DNA from: Virgibacillus sp. LDC-1
Lineage (GTDB): Bacteria > Bacillota > Bacilli > Bacillales > Amphibacillaceae
Length of the DNA: 64,000 nt
NCBI RefSeq assembly: GCF_030137545.1
Contig: NZ_JARUVL010000007.1
Span: 80,377-144,376, forward strand
Reading direction: 5' to 3'
In this document: piece after piece, positions 15,080 to 24,285 of the stretch
Position numbering within the stretch: position 1 is the stretch's first letter
How the letters are laid out: every line of letters starts with the position of its first letter
Program-made: the position numbers and the translations under genes
Notes under the pieces: model-generated
Databases searched by the model: none
The model's input: only the letters and a program-made list of their open reading frames with translations
What the model was told of the DNA's origin: nothing

Positions 15080-15439
15080 ATGGATATAGTTCAATGGATT
15101 ATTATTATAGCAGCTGTAGTTTTTATTGCTACACGTTTCATGCCAACAAAAGGTATACAACATATTACAAGCCAAGAAGCGAAAAATAAATTTAAAGATA
15201 AGCAAATTCAATTTGTAGATGTTCGAACACCAGGAGAGTACCGTGCGAATCATCGCAAGCCTTTCAAGAACATCCCATTATCCAATTTATCGGCTCAGAC
15301 AAAGAACTTAGATAAAAGTAAAGAGGTTGTAGTGATTTGTCAAAGCGGGATGCGCAGTATGAAGGCGGCAAAAATCTTGAAAAAGCAAGGCTTTGAAAAG
15401 ATTAGCAATGTGAAAGGCGGCATGAATGCCTGGATTTAA
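15080..15439 (+). CDS. Membrane-anchored rhodanese
   Basis: A 119-aa protein with one N-terminal membrane helix (residues about 4-20) and a single rhodanese domain facing the cytoplasm: FVDVRTPGEYRANHRKPFKNIPL, active loop VICQSGMRSMKAA (C87), and NVKGGMNAWI at the C terminus. It is the active counterpart of the Cys-less anchored protein at 9947. GTAGAGGAGAAGAAG precedes the ATG. Its location right after the exporter suggests sulfur handling at the membrane, for example near sulfide:quinone oxidoreductase. Confidence 0.9.
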   Translation: MDIVQWIIIIAAVVFIATRFMPTKGIQHITSQEAKNKFKDKQIQFVDVRTPGEYRANHRKPFKNIPLSNLSAQTKNLDKSKEVVVICQSGMRSMKAAKILKKQGFEKISNVKGGMNAWI

Positions 15440-15457
15440 GAGAGGAAGCAAAAGAAG

Positions 15458-15757
15458 ATGACAAAGAAGATAATGCCGAATGAGGTTGCAAGTCGGCTAC
15501 AGCGTGGAGAGCAGGTGCACGTTATTGATGTTCGAGAAGCTGGAGAAGTAGCTTTAGGTAAAATTCCAGGCGCAATCCATATCCCGCTAGCACAGTTAGC
15601 ATTGCGGAAAAATGAATTAGATGCGTCGCTGACTTATGTGGTAACCTGTCAATCTGGAAATCGAAGTAAAGCAGCATGTGGACTTTTGACAGCACTTGGC
15701 TATCAGGTCGAGGACATGGTAGGCGGTATGAAGCAGTGGCAAGGGGAACTGGTTTAA
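15458..15757 (+). CDS. Single-domain rhodanese, second copy
   Basis: A 99-aa cytoplasmic rhodanese: VHVIDVREAGEVALGKIPGAIHIPLAQ, active loop TCQSGNRSKAA (C64), and MVGGMKQWQ. It begins 18 bp after the anchored rhodanese and is the last sulfurtransferase before a terminator. The loop sequence differs from the copy at 11276 (CRSGGRS), so the two may prefer different donors or partners. Confidence 0.92.
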   Translation: MTKKIMPNEVASRLQRGEQVHVIDVREAGEVALGKIPGAIHIPLAQLALRKNELDASLTYVVTCQSGNRSKAACGLLTALGYQVEDMVGGMKQWQGELV

Positions 15758-15794
15758 CCACTGATTTCACGCGTTTAGGAAGGTAACGCAAAAT

Positions 15795-15838
15795 AGAACG
15801 ACAGCTGTGCACCACGATGCTGGTCGTTCTTTTTCTTT
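15795..15838 (+). terminator. Terminator after the rhodanese cluster
   Basis: AGAACGAC and GTCGTTCT arms (extended by GC/GC) with a T-rich tail. The MFS gene starts 21 bp past it, so either read-through or a hidden promoter drives that gene. Confidence 0.8.
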
Positions 15839-15858
15839 GTTAAAGGGGATGGGTGAGC

Positions 15859-17073
15859 ATGGATAAACAGCGCATCGGAATAAAAGAAAACCTAGGAATC
15901 TTTATGCTATTAGTTGTTATTAATTTTTTTGTCGGCTCAATGGTCGGCATGGAGCGCACTATTCTTCCACTGCTTGGTGAAGAAAAGTTTGGTTTAGCTA
16001 CTACAAGTGCTTCTTTATCATTTATTATTAGCTTTGGATTTTCAAAAGCAATTGTAAATTATTTTGCAGGAAAAATAGCGGACCATTATGGGAGAAAACA
16101 GGTGCTTGTGATAGGTTGGGTTTTCGGGTTGTTTGTACCAATACTGATTCTTGGAGCATCCCATTGGTCAACGGTTATTATCGCGAACCTTTTTCTAGGT
16201 ATAAATCAAGGCCTCGCTTGGTCAATGACAGTAAATATGAAAATTGATTTATCGAAAACCGCACAGAGAGGAACAGCAGTTGGCATAAACGAGTTCGCAG
16301 GGTATGCCGGTGTTGCGATTATGGCGGCAGTGTCTGGGTATATCGCAACATCTATTTCCTTGTATCCTTTTCCGTTTTATTTCGGATTAGGACTAGCGGT
16401 CGTTGGGCTTATCTTATCTATGTTCGTCAGAGATACAACCGATTTTATAAAAAAAGACCAGACAACAACATTAGATAAAACATTATCTTCTAAGGAAGTA
16501 TTTAAGCTTACAACATGGAAAAACAAACAGCTAGCTAGCATTAGTGTTGCGGGGATGGCTACAAACTTTAAAGATGGGATGGCGTGGGGGCTATTTCCTA
16601 TTTATTTCTCTACGGTTGGTTTAACGGTTGGACAAGTTGGAGCAATTATTGCGGTGTATCCGGCTGCTTGGGGATTCTTTCAATTGTTTACAGGAATTTG
16701 GAGCGATCGGGTTGGTAGAAAACGGCTTATTACTGGTGGTATGTGGCTGCAAGCAATAGCCTTATTCCTTATTCTAACTGTTAATACATTTTGGTTATGG
16801 TTTATGGGGGCTGTTCTGTTAGGAGTCGGGACGGCAATGGTGTATCCAACGTTACAGGCAGCAATAGGTGATATTGTGGCACCAGCTTGGCGAGCTTCTT
16901 CGATGGGGGTTTATCGAATGTGGCGTGATAGTGGCTATGCATTCGGAGCGTTGGCAGCAGGTGTAATCGCGGATTTGTTAGGAGTAAGCTGGGCAATTGG
17001 ACTTGTAGCAATGATACCTTTTTTTGCTGGCCTTCTTGCACAAATACGCTTAAAGGAATCATTGGAATTCTAA
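15859..17073 (+). CDS. MFS transporter
   Basis: A 404-aa twelve-helix major facilitator. It shows the family loop between helices 2 and 3 (GKIADHYGRKQVLV), a matching second-half loop (SDRVGRKRLITGG), and a DTTDF linker into the central cytoplasmic loop. The substrate is unknown; its place at the end of the persulfide operon suggests a sulfur compound or a toxic by-product, but this is inference. ATG at 15859 is preferred because AAAGGGG lies about 10 bp upstream; GTG at 15853 is an alternative. Confidence 0.8.
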   Translation: MDKQRIGIKENLGIFMLLVVINFFVGSMVGMERTILPLLGEEKFGLATTSASLSFIISFGFSKAIVNYFAGKIADHYGRKQVLVIGWVFGLFVPILILGASHWSTVIIANLFLGINQGLAWSMTVNMKIDLSKTAQRGTAVGINEFAGYAGVAIMAAVSGYIATSISLYPFPFYFGLGLAVVGLILSMFVRDTTDFIKKDQTTTLDKTLSSKEVFKLTTWKNKQLASISVAGMATNFKDGMAWGLFPIYFSTVGLTVGQVGAIIAVYPAAWGFFQLFTGIWSDRVGRKRLITGGMWLQAIALFLILTVNTFWLWFMGAVLLGVGTAMVYPTLQAAIGDIVAPAWRASSMGVYRMWRDSGYAFGALAAGVIADLLGVSWAIGLVAMIPFFAGLLAQIRLKESLEF

Positions 17074-17216
17074 GTCACGCTTAAGCGAATTAGCCAATCA
17101 AACGTTATTTCTTATTTTGTTCAGCGTTGGTAGCATAATGGAAACATATACCAAACGATGTAATGAATGAAGATGGGATAGAGATAGTTCGGTATGATAA
17201 AATACTACTATAGTAA

Positions 17217-17242
17217 GAAAAGGAGTAGACACCTCCTTTTTT
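17217..17242 (+). terminator. Terminator after the MFS gene
   Basis: AAAGGAG and CTCCTTT arms with TTTT. It lies between the MFS gene and the small gene at 17296. Confidence 0.65.
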
Positions 17243-17295
17243 ATCTGAAGAAGCTTGAGTTGTTAACTTATTAAAAACAAGCTGGAGGAGATCGC

Positions 17296-17586
17296 ATGTG
17301 TAGTTTGATTGCCATACAGCCTTATGTCAAAATTCACCGAGAGGTCAATAGTGTTGAACAAAAGCACGTGGAAGAGCACCGTGTAATTCATTTATATGAA
17401 GACCGCATTGAAACGGAACACAGAGCATTTTCTGTAGACGATGTTTGGGATGTATCCTATCGCGAATTTGGTTGGGAAAATGGGCTGCTTTATCTTCATA
17501 CGAGTAAAGGTGTTTTCTCATATCAAGTTAAGGAATCGCCCCATTCTTTTATAGAAGCTTTCCAACAGAATATTAAAAGCCAATAA
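17296..17586 (+). CDS. Hypothetical 96-aa protein
   Basis: No family recognised. The protein is soluble, with alternating beta-strand-like stretches (RVIHLYEDRIETEHRAF, VWDVSYREFGWENGLLYLHT, GVFSYQVKESP) and a short C-terminal helix (HSFIEAFQQNIK). That pattern resembles small PH-like or YezG-like folds of bacilli, but I would not assign one. GGAGGAGATCGC precedes the ATG and a terminator follows, so it looks like a genuine monocistronic gene. Confidence 0.6.
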   Translation: MCSLIAIQPYVKIHREVNSVEQKHVEEHRVIHLYEDRIETEHRAFSVDDVWDVSYREFGWENGLLYLHTSKGVFSYQVKESPHSFIEAFQQNIKSQ

Positions 17587-17673
17587 TGTCACTAGTGCAG
17601 ATACATTCTATATAATATCCATTACCTGCCTTAGAGCCTCTGATGGTCATTTTCCTCGCGTTTAGTGAAGTGT

Positions 17674-17708
17674 AGCCCCAAGGATCATCATTTCCTTAGG
17701 GCTTTTTC
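17674..17708 (+). terminator. Terminator after the 96-aa gene
   Basis: AGCCC...GGA and TCC...GGGCT arms with a TTTTT tail. Confidence 0.8.
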
Positions 17709-17755
17709 TATTGTGTTTACCGAAGAAGCAGATACCGAAGTTGTACAAGCATGAG

Positions 17756-17932
17756 CTACTGTTTTTCTTCGAGTTTATCGAGTGCTACATCAAACTCGTT
17801 GCCTGGATCATCTAAATAATACACACGGGCTGTCTGCTCTTCTACATGCTGAATAACAACGCGTTTTCCATTATACGTAATATGCTTTAAATCTGGAGAA
17901 GCGGCAATTTCCTCTGCTCGTTGTTTATTCAT
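17756..17932 (-). CDS. sspH: Small acid-soluble spore protein, H type (second copy)
   Basis: A 58-aa protein beginning MNKQRAEEIAASPDLKHITY, then NGKRVVIQHVEEQTARVYYL and DDPGNEFDVALDKLEE. This is the SspH pattern: an N-terminal QRA-type helix, VxIQHVDE-like strand, and a final V..L.E. segment. Such proteins are packed into the spore core late in sporulation under forespore-specific sigma factors. ATG at 17932 follows GGATGGTGG. It lies about 18 bp downstream of another SspH-type gene on the same strand, forming a tandem pair. Confidence 0.85.
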   Translation of the reverse strand: MNKQRAEEIAASPDLKHITYNGKRVVIQHVEEQTARVYYLDDPGNEFDVALDKLEEKQ

Positions 17933-17950
17933 TGTTATTCCACCATCCTT

Positions 17951-18136
17951 TTAAGGTCCTTGTTCATCTAATCCATTTAAATCGACGATTTGTTCACTAT
18001 CCATTTCATCCAACGGAAAAACCATTACTGTTGATTGGTCTTGCTGTACTTCCTTTAGAAATACAGGAATTCCATAGTACGAGACATTAATTAAGGTTGG
18101 TGTGGCGATAATTTCCTGCGCACGCTTGGCATCCAA
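17951..18136 (-). CDS. sspH: Small acid-soluble spore protein, H type (first copy)
   Basis: A 61-aa protein: DAKRAQEIIATPTLINVSYY, GIPVFLKEVQQDQSTVMVFPL, then DEMDSEQIVDLNGLDEQ. The layout matches the SspH family and the adjacent paralogue (KRAQEI/QRAEEI start, PV.L..V strand). The start codon is TTG at 18136, with AAAGGAGG 8 bp upstream; the out-of-frame ATG next to it gives no sensible protein. Probably cotranscribed with the second copy in the forespore. Confidence 0.85.
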   Translation of the reverse strand: MDAKRAQEIIATPTLINVSYYGIPVFLKEVQQDQSTVMVFPLDEMDSEQIVDLNGLDEQGP

Positions 18137-18600
18137 CTTAGTGACCTCCTTTCACAGAAGGCTATTCTATATTTTTTACTGGATAGAAATGCGTATGCAC
18201 GGAAGAAAAAGGAACTTAGCTGCATGCTTAGGAATAGTTTTTGAAAGTATTTTTAGGGATAAATAAACAGTTCAGTCTACATATGATTGGCTTCTCGGTA
18301 GTTGAACAGATTTTCTTATAAGCTGCATTATTGATTACCCATTATAAAAAACGATGGTAATGATGAAAAATTACAATATTTGTCACGGTTCTTAGTGCAA
18401 ATAGAGGAAAGTCTAGAAATGGGAAGGTAAATGTATTAAATCATTCCTTTGATGAGCTCGTAGACTATTATGTTAAAAATATTGATTTTCTATTGGCAAT
18501 ACCGTGTCTTTTCCTCCAAAACGAACCCAATAACCTCGTCATAGAGACCAATCATAATTTTAAACCAATCATCCAAGGTAAGGCATTTCTTCAACAAAAA
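18137..18600. other. Intergenic stretch with a startless open frame
   Basis: Holds the promoter region of the sspH pair. A startless open frame (about 18385-18657, plus strand, reading VTVLSANRGKSRNGKVNV...) might be a decayed gene. It has no start or ribosome binding site and runs through the terminator hairpin, so it is not called. Confidence 0.4.
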
Positions 18601-18637
18601 AATTCTGGAATGAAAATAAACATTCCGGAATCTTTTT
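18601..18637 (-). terminator. Bidirectional terminator by the deacetylase gene
   Basis: ATTCTGGAATG pairs with CATTCCGGAAT. A-runs and T-runs flank both sides, so it can work in both directions. Confidence 0.8.
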
Positions 18638-18653
18638 TAAGCATTCTGTATTT

Positions 18654-19958
18654 TTAGCGTAAACTAATTATCTTTAAGTTCTGTTCTGTTAAGTATTCGA
18701 TAATGGCAGGCAATGCTTGTAAAACAGGCTTTGTTTCATGGAGCAATATGATCGATCCAGATACATCTGTTTGTTGAATAGCTTGAAGAATTTTATCAGC
18801 TTGTCTTGTTCTCCAATCCTCTGGATCATTATTCCATAAAACTACTTTTCCATTGTTGGCTTTAACAAGATTTACTGTCTCTTCATTTTTAGCCCCGTAT
18901 GGCGGTCGAAATAGAACAACTTTCTCATTGGTTATTTTTTCAATGAGTTTATTGGCATCCAGTAATTCAGCGGATTGCTTGTGCTTGTTCAGTGTTGTAA
19001 AATCTTTATGATTCATGGAATGGTTGCCAATTGAATAGCCATTATCATGGACATAGCGCACAGCACTCGGGTGTTTTGAAACATTAAGTCCAGTAAAGAA
19101 AAAAGTCCCACCGACTTGATACGATGTTAATGTGTCGACGATTTGTTTCGTATAGTTTGAAGGTCCATCATCGAATGTAATTGCAACATAGCCATCAGGT
19201 ACATTAAAAATAACATCCTGTTTAATTTTAATCGTTGCTGACAAGATCGTTTCTTTTTGTTGATGAGCGGTGTTAACTTCTTCTTTTTGCTGTGGTTCAG
19301 TCTCTTCTTCAGAAGTGCTTGCTAATGGTGCTTTATCGACAACGGCTTCATTCACAATTGAATTTGAATCCTTTACTTTAGGTGCCTCCACCGTTAATTC
19401 CTTGCTTAAAAATGCGCGGGTAGAAAACCCGAAGACAACCATGACCATCGTGATTAACATGACGACCGCTTTTAAAGAGTGTTTACGAGCTTTTCGCGGG
19501 GGAATGGATAAGACTTCTTCCATTTCCGATTTAATATCTCCACGGCTCGGTAACGATAAAAAGGCAGCGTCCTGCAGTGCTTCTTCGGTTTTAATATCCT
19601 TCAAATATTGTAATTGCTGTACAAAGGCTTCCGAGCATGGAAAAAGGGTACGCTTACTTTCATCGCGAAAGGTTTGCGTTAATATACCTACATGCTGGTT
19701 TTTGCTTTCAAGCTTACTTGACTGTAAAGAAATTCGATATTTATAGTGATCATCGGAGTTAATCAAACGCTTCAGATATTCTGCAGTCGTAAGGTCAATC
19801 TCCCACATGTATTCTTTTCGTTGATCAATAATTATGCAAACACGTAAGTAAGCTTTTTCGGCTGTTATTTCAATGGACAATAGCTCAAGCATTAGAAAAT
19901 GGAAGAAAGTCATCGTTTTTTGATCTGCTTGTAATTCAGGTTCTTTCTTATCAATCAT
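18654..19958 (-). CDS. Membrane-anchored polysaccharide deacetylase with novel cytoplasmic domain
   Basis: A 434-aa protein in three parts. Residues 1-160 are a soluble cytoplasmic domain I do not recognise (Lys/Arg/Glu rich). Residues 162-180 form a membrane helix, followed by an acidic/Gln linker. Residues 250-434 form a NodB-type carbohydrate esterase 4 domain with TFDDGP (D263/D264), the zinc motif HSMNH (H313, H317), RPPYG (351-355) and ILLHE. It should de-N-acetylate peptidoglycan or another polymer outside the membrane. Its start overlaps the stop of the coiled-coil gene (TAATG), so the two are translationally coupled. The cytoplasmic part may take a signal from that partner. Confidence 0.85.
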   Translation of the reverse strand: MIDKKEPELQADQKTMTFFHFLMLELLSIEITAEKAYLRVCIIIDQRKEYMWEIDLTTAEYLKRLINSDDHYKYRISLQSSKLESKNQHVGILTQTFRDESKRTLFPCSEAFVQQLQYLKDIKTEEALQDAAFLSLPSRGDIKSEMEEVLSIPPRKARKHSLKAVVMLITMVMVVFGFSTRAFLSKELTVEAPKVKDSNSIVNEAVVDKAPLASTSEEETEPQQKEEVNTAHQQKETILSATIKIKQDVIFNVPDGYVAITFDDGPSNYTKQIVDTLTSYQVGGTFFFTGLNVSKHPSAVRYVHDNGYSIGNHSMNHKDFTTLNKHKQSAELLDANKLIEKITNEKVVLFRPPYGAKNEETVNLVKANNGKVVLWNNDPEDWRTRQADKILQAIQQTDVSGSIILLHETKPVLQALPAIIEYLTEQNLKIISLR

Positions 19959-20710
19959 TACTCATCAGTTGTATCGGAAGCTTTAGCGAACGGTGAGAAA
20001 GAAATAGACATTCGCTCTGTAAAATCGTTTATTGTTTTCATGAGCTCTGCTTTTTCCTGATTAATTCTCTCGTATTGCTCCCGATAATTTTGGTTTTCGA
20101 CTTCAAGACTACGGATGTTTTCTTCCAGTTGCTTAATTTTTATCATGCTTTCATACTGTGAATTTGTCGTCTCTTCATTTAATTTATCGTATTTTGCTTT
20201 TGTTTGTTCAAGTTGGCTTGAAAGTTGATCAAAATCGGTTCGAGCTGCGCTTTGATATGATTTATAATCTTCAAGAAGCTGATCATAGCTCATTTGCTTT
20301 CTTGTCAGCTTATCTTCCACATCTTCGAGTTCTTCATTCTTTTTCAGTATTAACAAATCGGTCTTTCTTTTGTCTTCTATGTATCGCTGAATCGTTTCAT
20401 TAGCAGCCCCTACTTGATCCTGTAACTCGTTCACTTTATATAAAATAAGTTGACGGTCCTTCAGCATGTTTTCTAAAGATACTATTAAATCAAGAGATAC
20501 TTTATCTTGCTTGTCTTTTGAAAGCAAATTGAAAGATTGCGGCTGTGTTGGTGTCTCCACAGTTTCTACTGCTTCATTTGCAGGATCGATATTTTCTTCA
20601 CTAACACTTCTTTTATCAATCGCTTCAATATGTGCTTCCAAATCTGGTTGGTTTTGACCAGACAGAACATTTTTAAACCAATTTGGCTTTTTTCCATTTT
20701 CACTTGCCAT
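19958..20710 (-). CDS. Coiled-coil protein coupled to the deacetylase
   Basis: A 250-aa soluble protein, no family recognised. The first ~75 residues are polar and Pro/Glu rich. Residues about 80-235 are a long heptad-rich coiled coil (for example LEDVEDKLTRKQMSYDQLLE). The C terminus is FTERMSISFSPFAKASDTTD. ATG at 20710 is chosen because GGAGATGATACG precedes it; an ATG at 20746 has no ribosome binding site. It overlaps the deacetylase start by one base, so the two probably form a complex at the membrane, perhaps during spore or cell-wall assembly. Confidence 0.65.
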   Translation of the reverse strand: MASENGKKPNWFKNVLSGQNQPDLEAHIEAIDKRSVSEENIDPANEAVETVETPTQPQSFNLLSKDKQDKVSLDLIVSLENMLKDRQLILYKVNELQDQVGAANETIQRYIEDKRKTDLLILKKNEELEDVEDKLTRKQMSYDQLLEDYKSYQSAARTDFDQLSSQLEQTKAKYDKLNEETTNSQYESMIKIKQLEENIRSLEVENQNYREQYERINQEKAELMKTINDFTERMSISFSPFAKASDTTDE

Positions 20711-20985
20711 CGTATCATCTCCATTTTGTTTTAATAAAAATCCCAATACGTGAGTAAAGTTCTAGTAAATTTAGATTAGTTCGAATGCGGTTTATCTTAC
20801 TATTATCCTATTATTATTGTAAGTTGTTGTCGAGTAATGTCAATGATAGTTTACTATTGTTTTGTAAATTAAGTCAAAAGTACTTATTTTATGTAAAAAA
20901 ATAGACAGAATTTAGAGTGAAAAGAATCATTATTTCGCCCGCAGCATAGATTATAAGAAACCGCAAACTACATGGAGGGAAAAGC

Positions 20986-22881
20986 ATGGATATTCTTAAT
21001 AAGGTGAAGAGCTATCGGGAGGAAGAACAGCAGCTAAAGTGGGAAGGAACGTTTGCGGAGTATCTTCAAATCATAAAACAACGACCAGAAGTTGCCCAGA
21101 CAGCTCACTCACGTGTGTACAACATGATAAAAAGTGCAGGAGTGAAGGAGAAGGACGGTAGACGTGTATATGATTTCTTTGGGGATGAAATTTTTGGACT
21201 TGAGGCCTCTATTGAAAACTTAGTGGAAGAGTATTTTCATCCAGCAGCTAAACGGCTAGATGTTCGGAAGCGGATTCTGTTATTGATGGGGCCAGTAAGT
21301 GGAGGTAAATCGACCATTGTAACGATGCTTAAACGGGGGTTAGAACAATATACGAGAACGGACGAAGGTGCTGTTTATGCAATCAAAGGCTGTCCGATGC
21401 ATGAAGATCCACTCCATCTCATTCCACATCATTTGCGAGCGGATTTTTATCAGGAGTATGGAATTCGTATTGAAGGCAGCTTGTCTCCATTAAATACAAT
21501 GCGGTTAGAGAAGGAATATGGAGGCAGAATTGAAGATGTTGAAGTAGAGCGAATTTTTTTGTCCGAGGATAAGCGCGTCGGAATCGGTACCTTTAGTCCT
21601 TCTGACCCAAAATCACAGGACATCGCAGACTTAACCGGGAGTATTGATTTTTCTACCATCGCAGATTATGGCTCGGAATCTGATCCACGGGCATATCGAT
21701 TTGATGGGGAGTTGAATAAGGCGAATCGTGGAATGATGGAATTCCAGGAAATGCTTAAATGCGATGAGAAGTTTCTGTGGCACTTACTTTCCTTAACACA
21801 GGAGGGGAATTTCAAAGCAGGTAGATTTGCACTAATCTCAGCAGATGAATTAATTATTGCGCACACGAATGAAGCCGAGTATCGCGCATTTATTTCTAAT
21901 AAAAAGAATGAGGCGCTTCATTCGCGCATTATTGTAATGCCGATTCCTTATAATCTACGAGTAAGTGAGGAAGAAAGAATTTATAAAAAAATGATTCAAC
22001 AAAGTGATATGGCCCATGTGCATATTGCACCACATGCATTGCGTGTTGCAGCTATTTTTACTATTTTAACACGCTTACAGGAATCGAAGAAAAACGGCGT
22101 CGATATTGTGAAAAAAATGCGCCTCTATGATGGGGAGCATGTAGAAGGCTATAACCAAATCGACGTAGATGAGCTGAAAAAAGAATTTCCTGATGAAGGG
22201 ATGCACGGTATTGATCCGCGTTATGTAATTAATCGGATATCATCAACGATTATTAGGAAGGACGTTCCAGCTATAAATGCCCTTGATGTGCTTCGTTCCC
22301 TGAAGGATGGACTTGATCAGCACCCTTCTATTTCAGCGGAGGATAAAGAAAGGTATATGAATTATATTTCCGTTGCACGTAAGGAGTATGATGAAATAGC
22401 GAAAAAAGAAGTACAGAAAGCATTTGTCTATTCTTATGAAGAATCTGCAAAGACGTTGATGGATAATTATCTTGATAATGTAGAAGCGTATTGTAATAAA
22501 AATAAACTAAAGGACCCATTAACAGGAGAAGAAATGCAACCAGATGAAAAGCTCATGCGTTCTATTGAAGAACAGATCGGTATTTCAGAAAATGCAAAAC
22601 GATCCTTTCGAGAAGAAATTCTCATTTCCATTTCGGCTTTTGCAAGAAAAGGAAAAAGCTTTAATTATAATTCTCATGATCGGTTGCGAGAAGCGATTCA
22701 GAAAAAGCTTTTCGCCGATTTAAAGGATATCGTAAAAATAACGACTTCTTCTAAAACACCGGATGAACAGCAATTAAAGAAAATTAATGAGGTTGTTGCA
22801 AGATTAATTGATGAATATGGTTATAACTCCGTTTCCGCAAATGAGCTGTTGCGATATGTTGGAAGCTTGCTGAATCGATAA
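20986..22881 (+). CDS. prkA: PrkA, AAA-type serine protein kinase
   Basis: A 631-aa protein matching PrkA throughout: LNKVKSYREEEQQLKWEGTF at the start, Walker A GPVSGGKST (102-110), the YDFFGDEIFGLE box and the C-terminal kinase-like region. PrkA is an AAA ATPase with reported Ser kinase and/or protease activity, linked in bacilli to sporulation through sigma-K-dependent genes and made in the mother cell. GGAGGGAAAAGC precedes the ATG. It is followed by yhbH, its usual neighbour, after a terminator. Confidence 0.97.
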   Translation: MDILNKVKSYREEEQQLKWEGTFAEYLQIIKQRPEVAQTAHSRVYNMIKSAGVKEKDGRRVYDFFGDEIFGLEASIENLVEEYFHPAAKRLDVRKRILLLMGPVSGGKSTIVTMLKRGLEQYTRTDEGAVYAIKGCPMHEDPLHLIPHHLRADFYQEYGIRIEGSLSPLNTMRLEKEYGGRIEDVEVERIFLSEDKRVGIGTFSPSDPKSQDIADLTGSIDFSTIADYGSESDPRAYRFDGELNKANRGMMEFQEMLKCDEKFLWHLLSLTQEGNFKAGRFALISADELIIAHTNEAEYRAFISNKKNEALHSRIIVMPIPYNLRVSEEERIYKKMIQQSDMAHVHIAPHALRVAAIFTILTRLQESKKNGVDIVKKMRLYDGEHVEGYNQIDVDELKKEFPDEGMHGIDPRYVINRISSTIIRKDVPAINALDVLRSLKDGLDQHPSISAEDKERYMNYISVARKEYDEIAKKEVQKAFVYSYEESAKTLMDNYLDNVEAYCNKNKLKDPLTGEEMQPDEKLMRSIEEQIGISENAKRSFREEILISISAFARKGKSFNYNSHDRLREAIQKKLFADLKDIVKITTSSKTPDEQQLKKINEVVARLIDEYGYNSVSANELLRYVGSLLNR

Positions 22882-22892
22882 TGAAAATAACT

Positions 22893-22928
22893 GACCGCCG
22901 TATCCAAAGGATATGGCGGTTCGTTTCT
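22893..22928 (+). terminator. Terminator between prkA and yhbH
   Basis: ACCGCCGTATCC pairs with GGATATGGCGGT around AAA, with TCGTTT after it. The U-tract is imperfect, so partial read-through is possible. Confidence 0.7.
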
Positions 22929-23039
22929 AGGCTGCTATCGGAACTAATCGTTTAAAGCAAACGAACTTGTTCATACTGGCATATAATATTGGAAAGCGGA
23001 AATGATGTTGGTTTATAAAATATAGAAGGTGGGGATGGT

Positions 23040-24206
23040 ATGCAGGAGGAGAATGGAAGTTTTGTTGTTTCCAAGGAAGACTGGTCTCTCCATCGAAAAG
23101 GGTTTCAGGATCAGCAGCGTCATATGGATAAAGTGAAGGACGCGATGAAAAATAATCTTCCAGATCTCATTACAGAAGAAAGTATTATTTTGTCAAATGG
23201 TCGAGATGTCATCAAAATCCCGATTCGTTCTTTAGATGAATATAAAATTCGGTATAACTACGATAAATCAAAGCATGTAGGACAGGGAGATGGAGATAGC
23301 CAGGTAGGAGATGTCATCGCACGAGCGCCGAGCAATGAAAGCAAAGGTGCTGGAGGCGCAGGTGAAGGAGAAGGGGGAAACCAGCCAGGCAGTGATTATT
23401 ATGAAGCAGATGTATCGTTAGCGGAGCTAGAGGAAGAATTGTTTAAATCGTTAGAGCTACCTAATCTCCAAGAAAAAGAAAATGCCGAGGTGACGGTTGA
23501 AAAAGTTGAATTTAATGATGTTCGTAAAAAAGGTTTAATGGGAAATGTCGATAAAAAACGAACCATTTTGACAGCATTAAAACGAAATGCAACAGAAGGA
23601 CGCCCATCGATAACACCGATTTATAATGATGATTTGCGCTTTAAAACTTGGAATGATGTAATTAATCCAGAATCGAATGCAGTTGTATTAGCGATGATGG
23701 ATACGAGCGCCTCGATGGGGCCGTTTGCTAAGTATATCGCAAGAAGCTTCTTTTTTTGGACGACACGCTTTTTACGTTCGAAATATCAATCTGTGGAAAT
23801 TGTCTTTATTGCCCATCATACGGAAGCGAAGGTTGTTTCAGAGAAAGACTTTTTTGCCAAAGGAGAAAGCGGTGGAACGATATGCTCCTCTGCCTACAGA
23901 AAAGCATTGGAGTTAATTGAGGAAAAATATACGCCTTCCCGTTATAATATTTATCCTTTTCATTTTTCAGATGGAGAAAATTTCACCTCTGATAACTCGA
24001 AAAGCTTAGAGCTAGTGCATGAAATCTTACAGGTGGCCAATATGTTTGGCTATGGCGAAGTAAACACTTATAATCGCTACTCCATCCTAATGAAAACGTT
24101 CCAAGAAATTGACGACCCGAAATTTAGACGGCATATTTTAAAAGAAAAGCGCGATGTGTATGAAGCAATGAAAGCATTTTTTAGAAAAGAAAAGATGCAC
24201 GTATAG
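23040..24206 (+). CDS. yhbH: YhbH, DUF444 sporulation protein
   Basis: A 388-aa protein of the YeaH/YhbH family. The N-terminal half is polar with a Gly/Glu-rich linker ([15 protein letters not shown]). The C-terminal half is a von Willebrand A-like domain with the metal-site motif MMDTSASM (about residues 218-225) and [13 protein letters not shown]. In B. subtilis and E. coli it goes with PrkA and SpoVR/YcgB. In sporulating cells it is made in the mother cell and is needed for efficient sporulation. GGTGGGGATGGT precedes the ATG. Confidence 0.95.
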   Translation: MQEENGSFVVSKEDWSLHRKGFQDQQRHMDKVKDAMKNNLPDLITEESIILSNGRDVIKIPIRSLDEYKIRYNYDKSKHVGQGDGDSQVGDVIARAPSNESKGAGGAGEGEGGNQPGSDYYEADVSLAELEEELFKSLELPNLQEKENAEVTVEKVEFNDVRKKGLMGNVDKKRTILTALKRNATEGRPSITPIYNDDLRFKTWNDVINPESNAVVLAMMDTSASMGPFAKYIARSFFFWTTRFLRSKYQSVEIVFIAHHTEAKVVSEKDFFAKGESGGTICSSAYRKALELIEEKYTPSRYNIYPFHFSDGENFTSDNSKSLELVHEILQVANMFGYGEVNTYNRYSILMKTFQEIDDPKFRRHILKEKRDVYEAMKAFFRKEKMHV

Positions 24207-24230
24207 AGCTGAATAAGCGCATTTGAATCA

Positions 24231-24279
24231 AGTCGGCCTCAACAAACTCGGAAAAGAAAGCTTTTCCGAGTTTGTTTTT
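24231..24279 (+). terminator. Repeat-derived terminator after yhbH
   Basis: A 14-bp perfect stem (24243-24256 with 24261-24274, arm CAAACTCGGAAAAG) with an AAAG loop, then TTTTT. The upstream GTCGGCCTCAAC links it to the repeat remnant at 8672-8760. Confidence 0.85.
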
Positions 24280-24285
24280 CGACGT

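Noticed and set aside
18385-18657. Startless plus-strand open frame resembling a flavin-reductase start (VTVLSAN)
   Set aside because: It has no start or ribosome binding site, runs through a terminator hairpin, and the similarity stops after about 20 residues.
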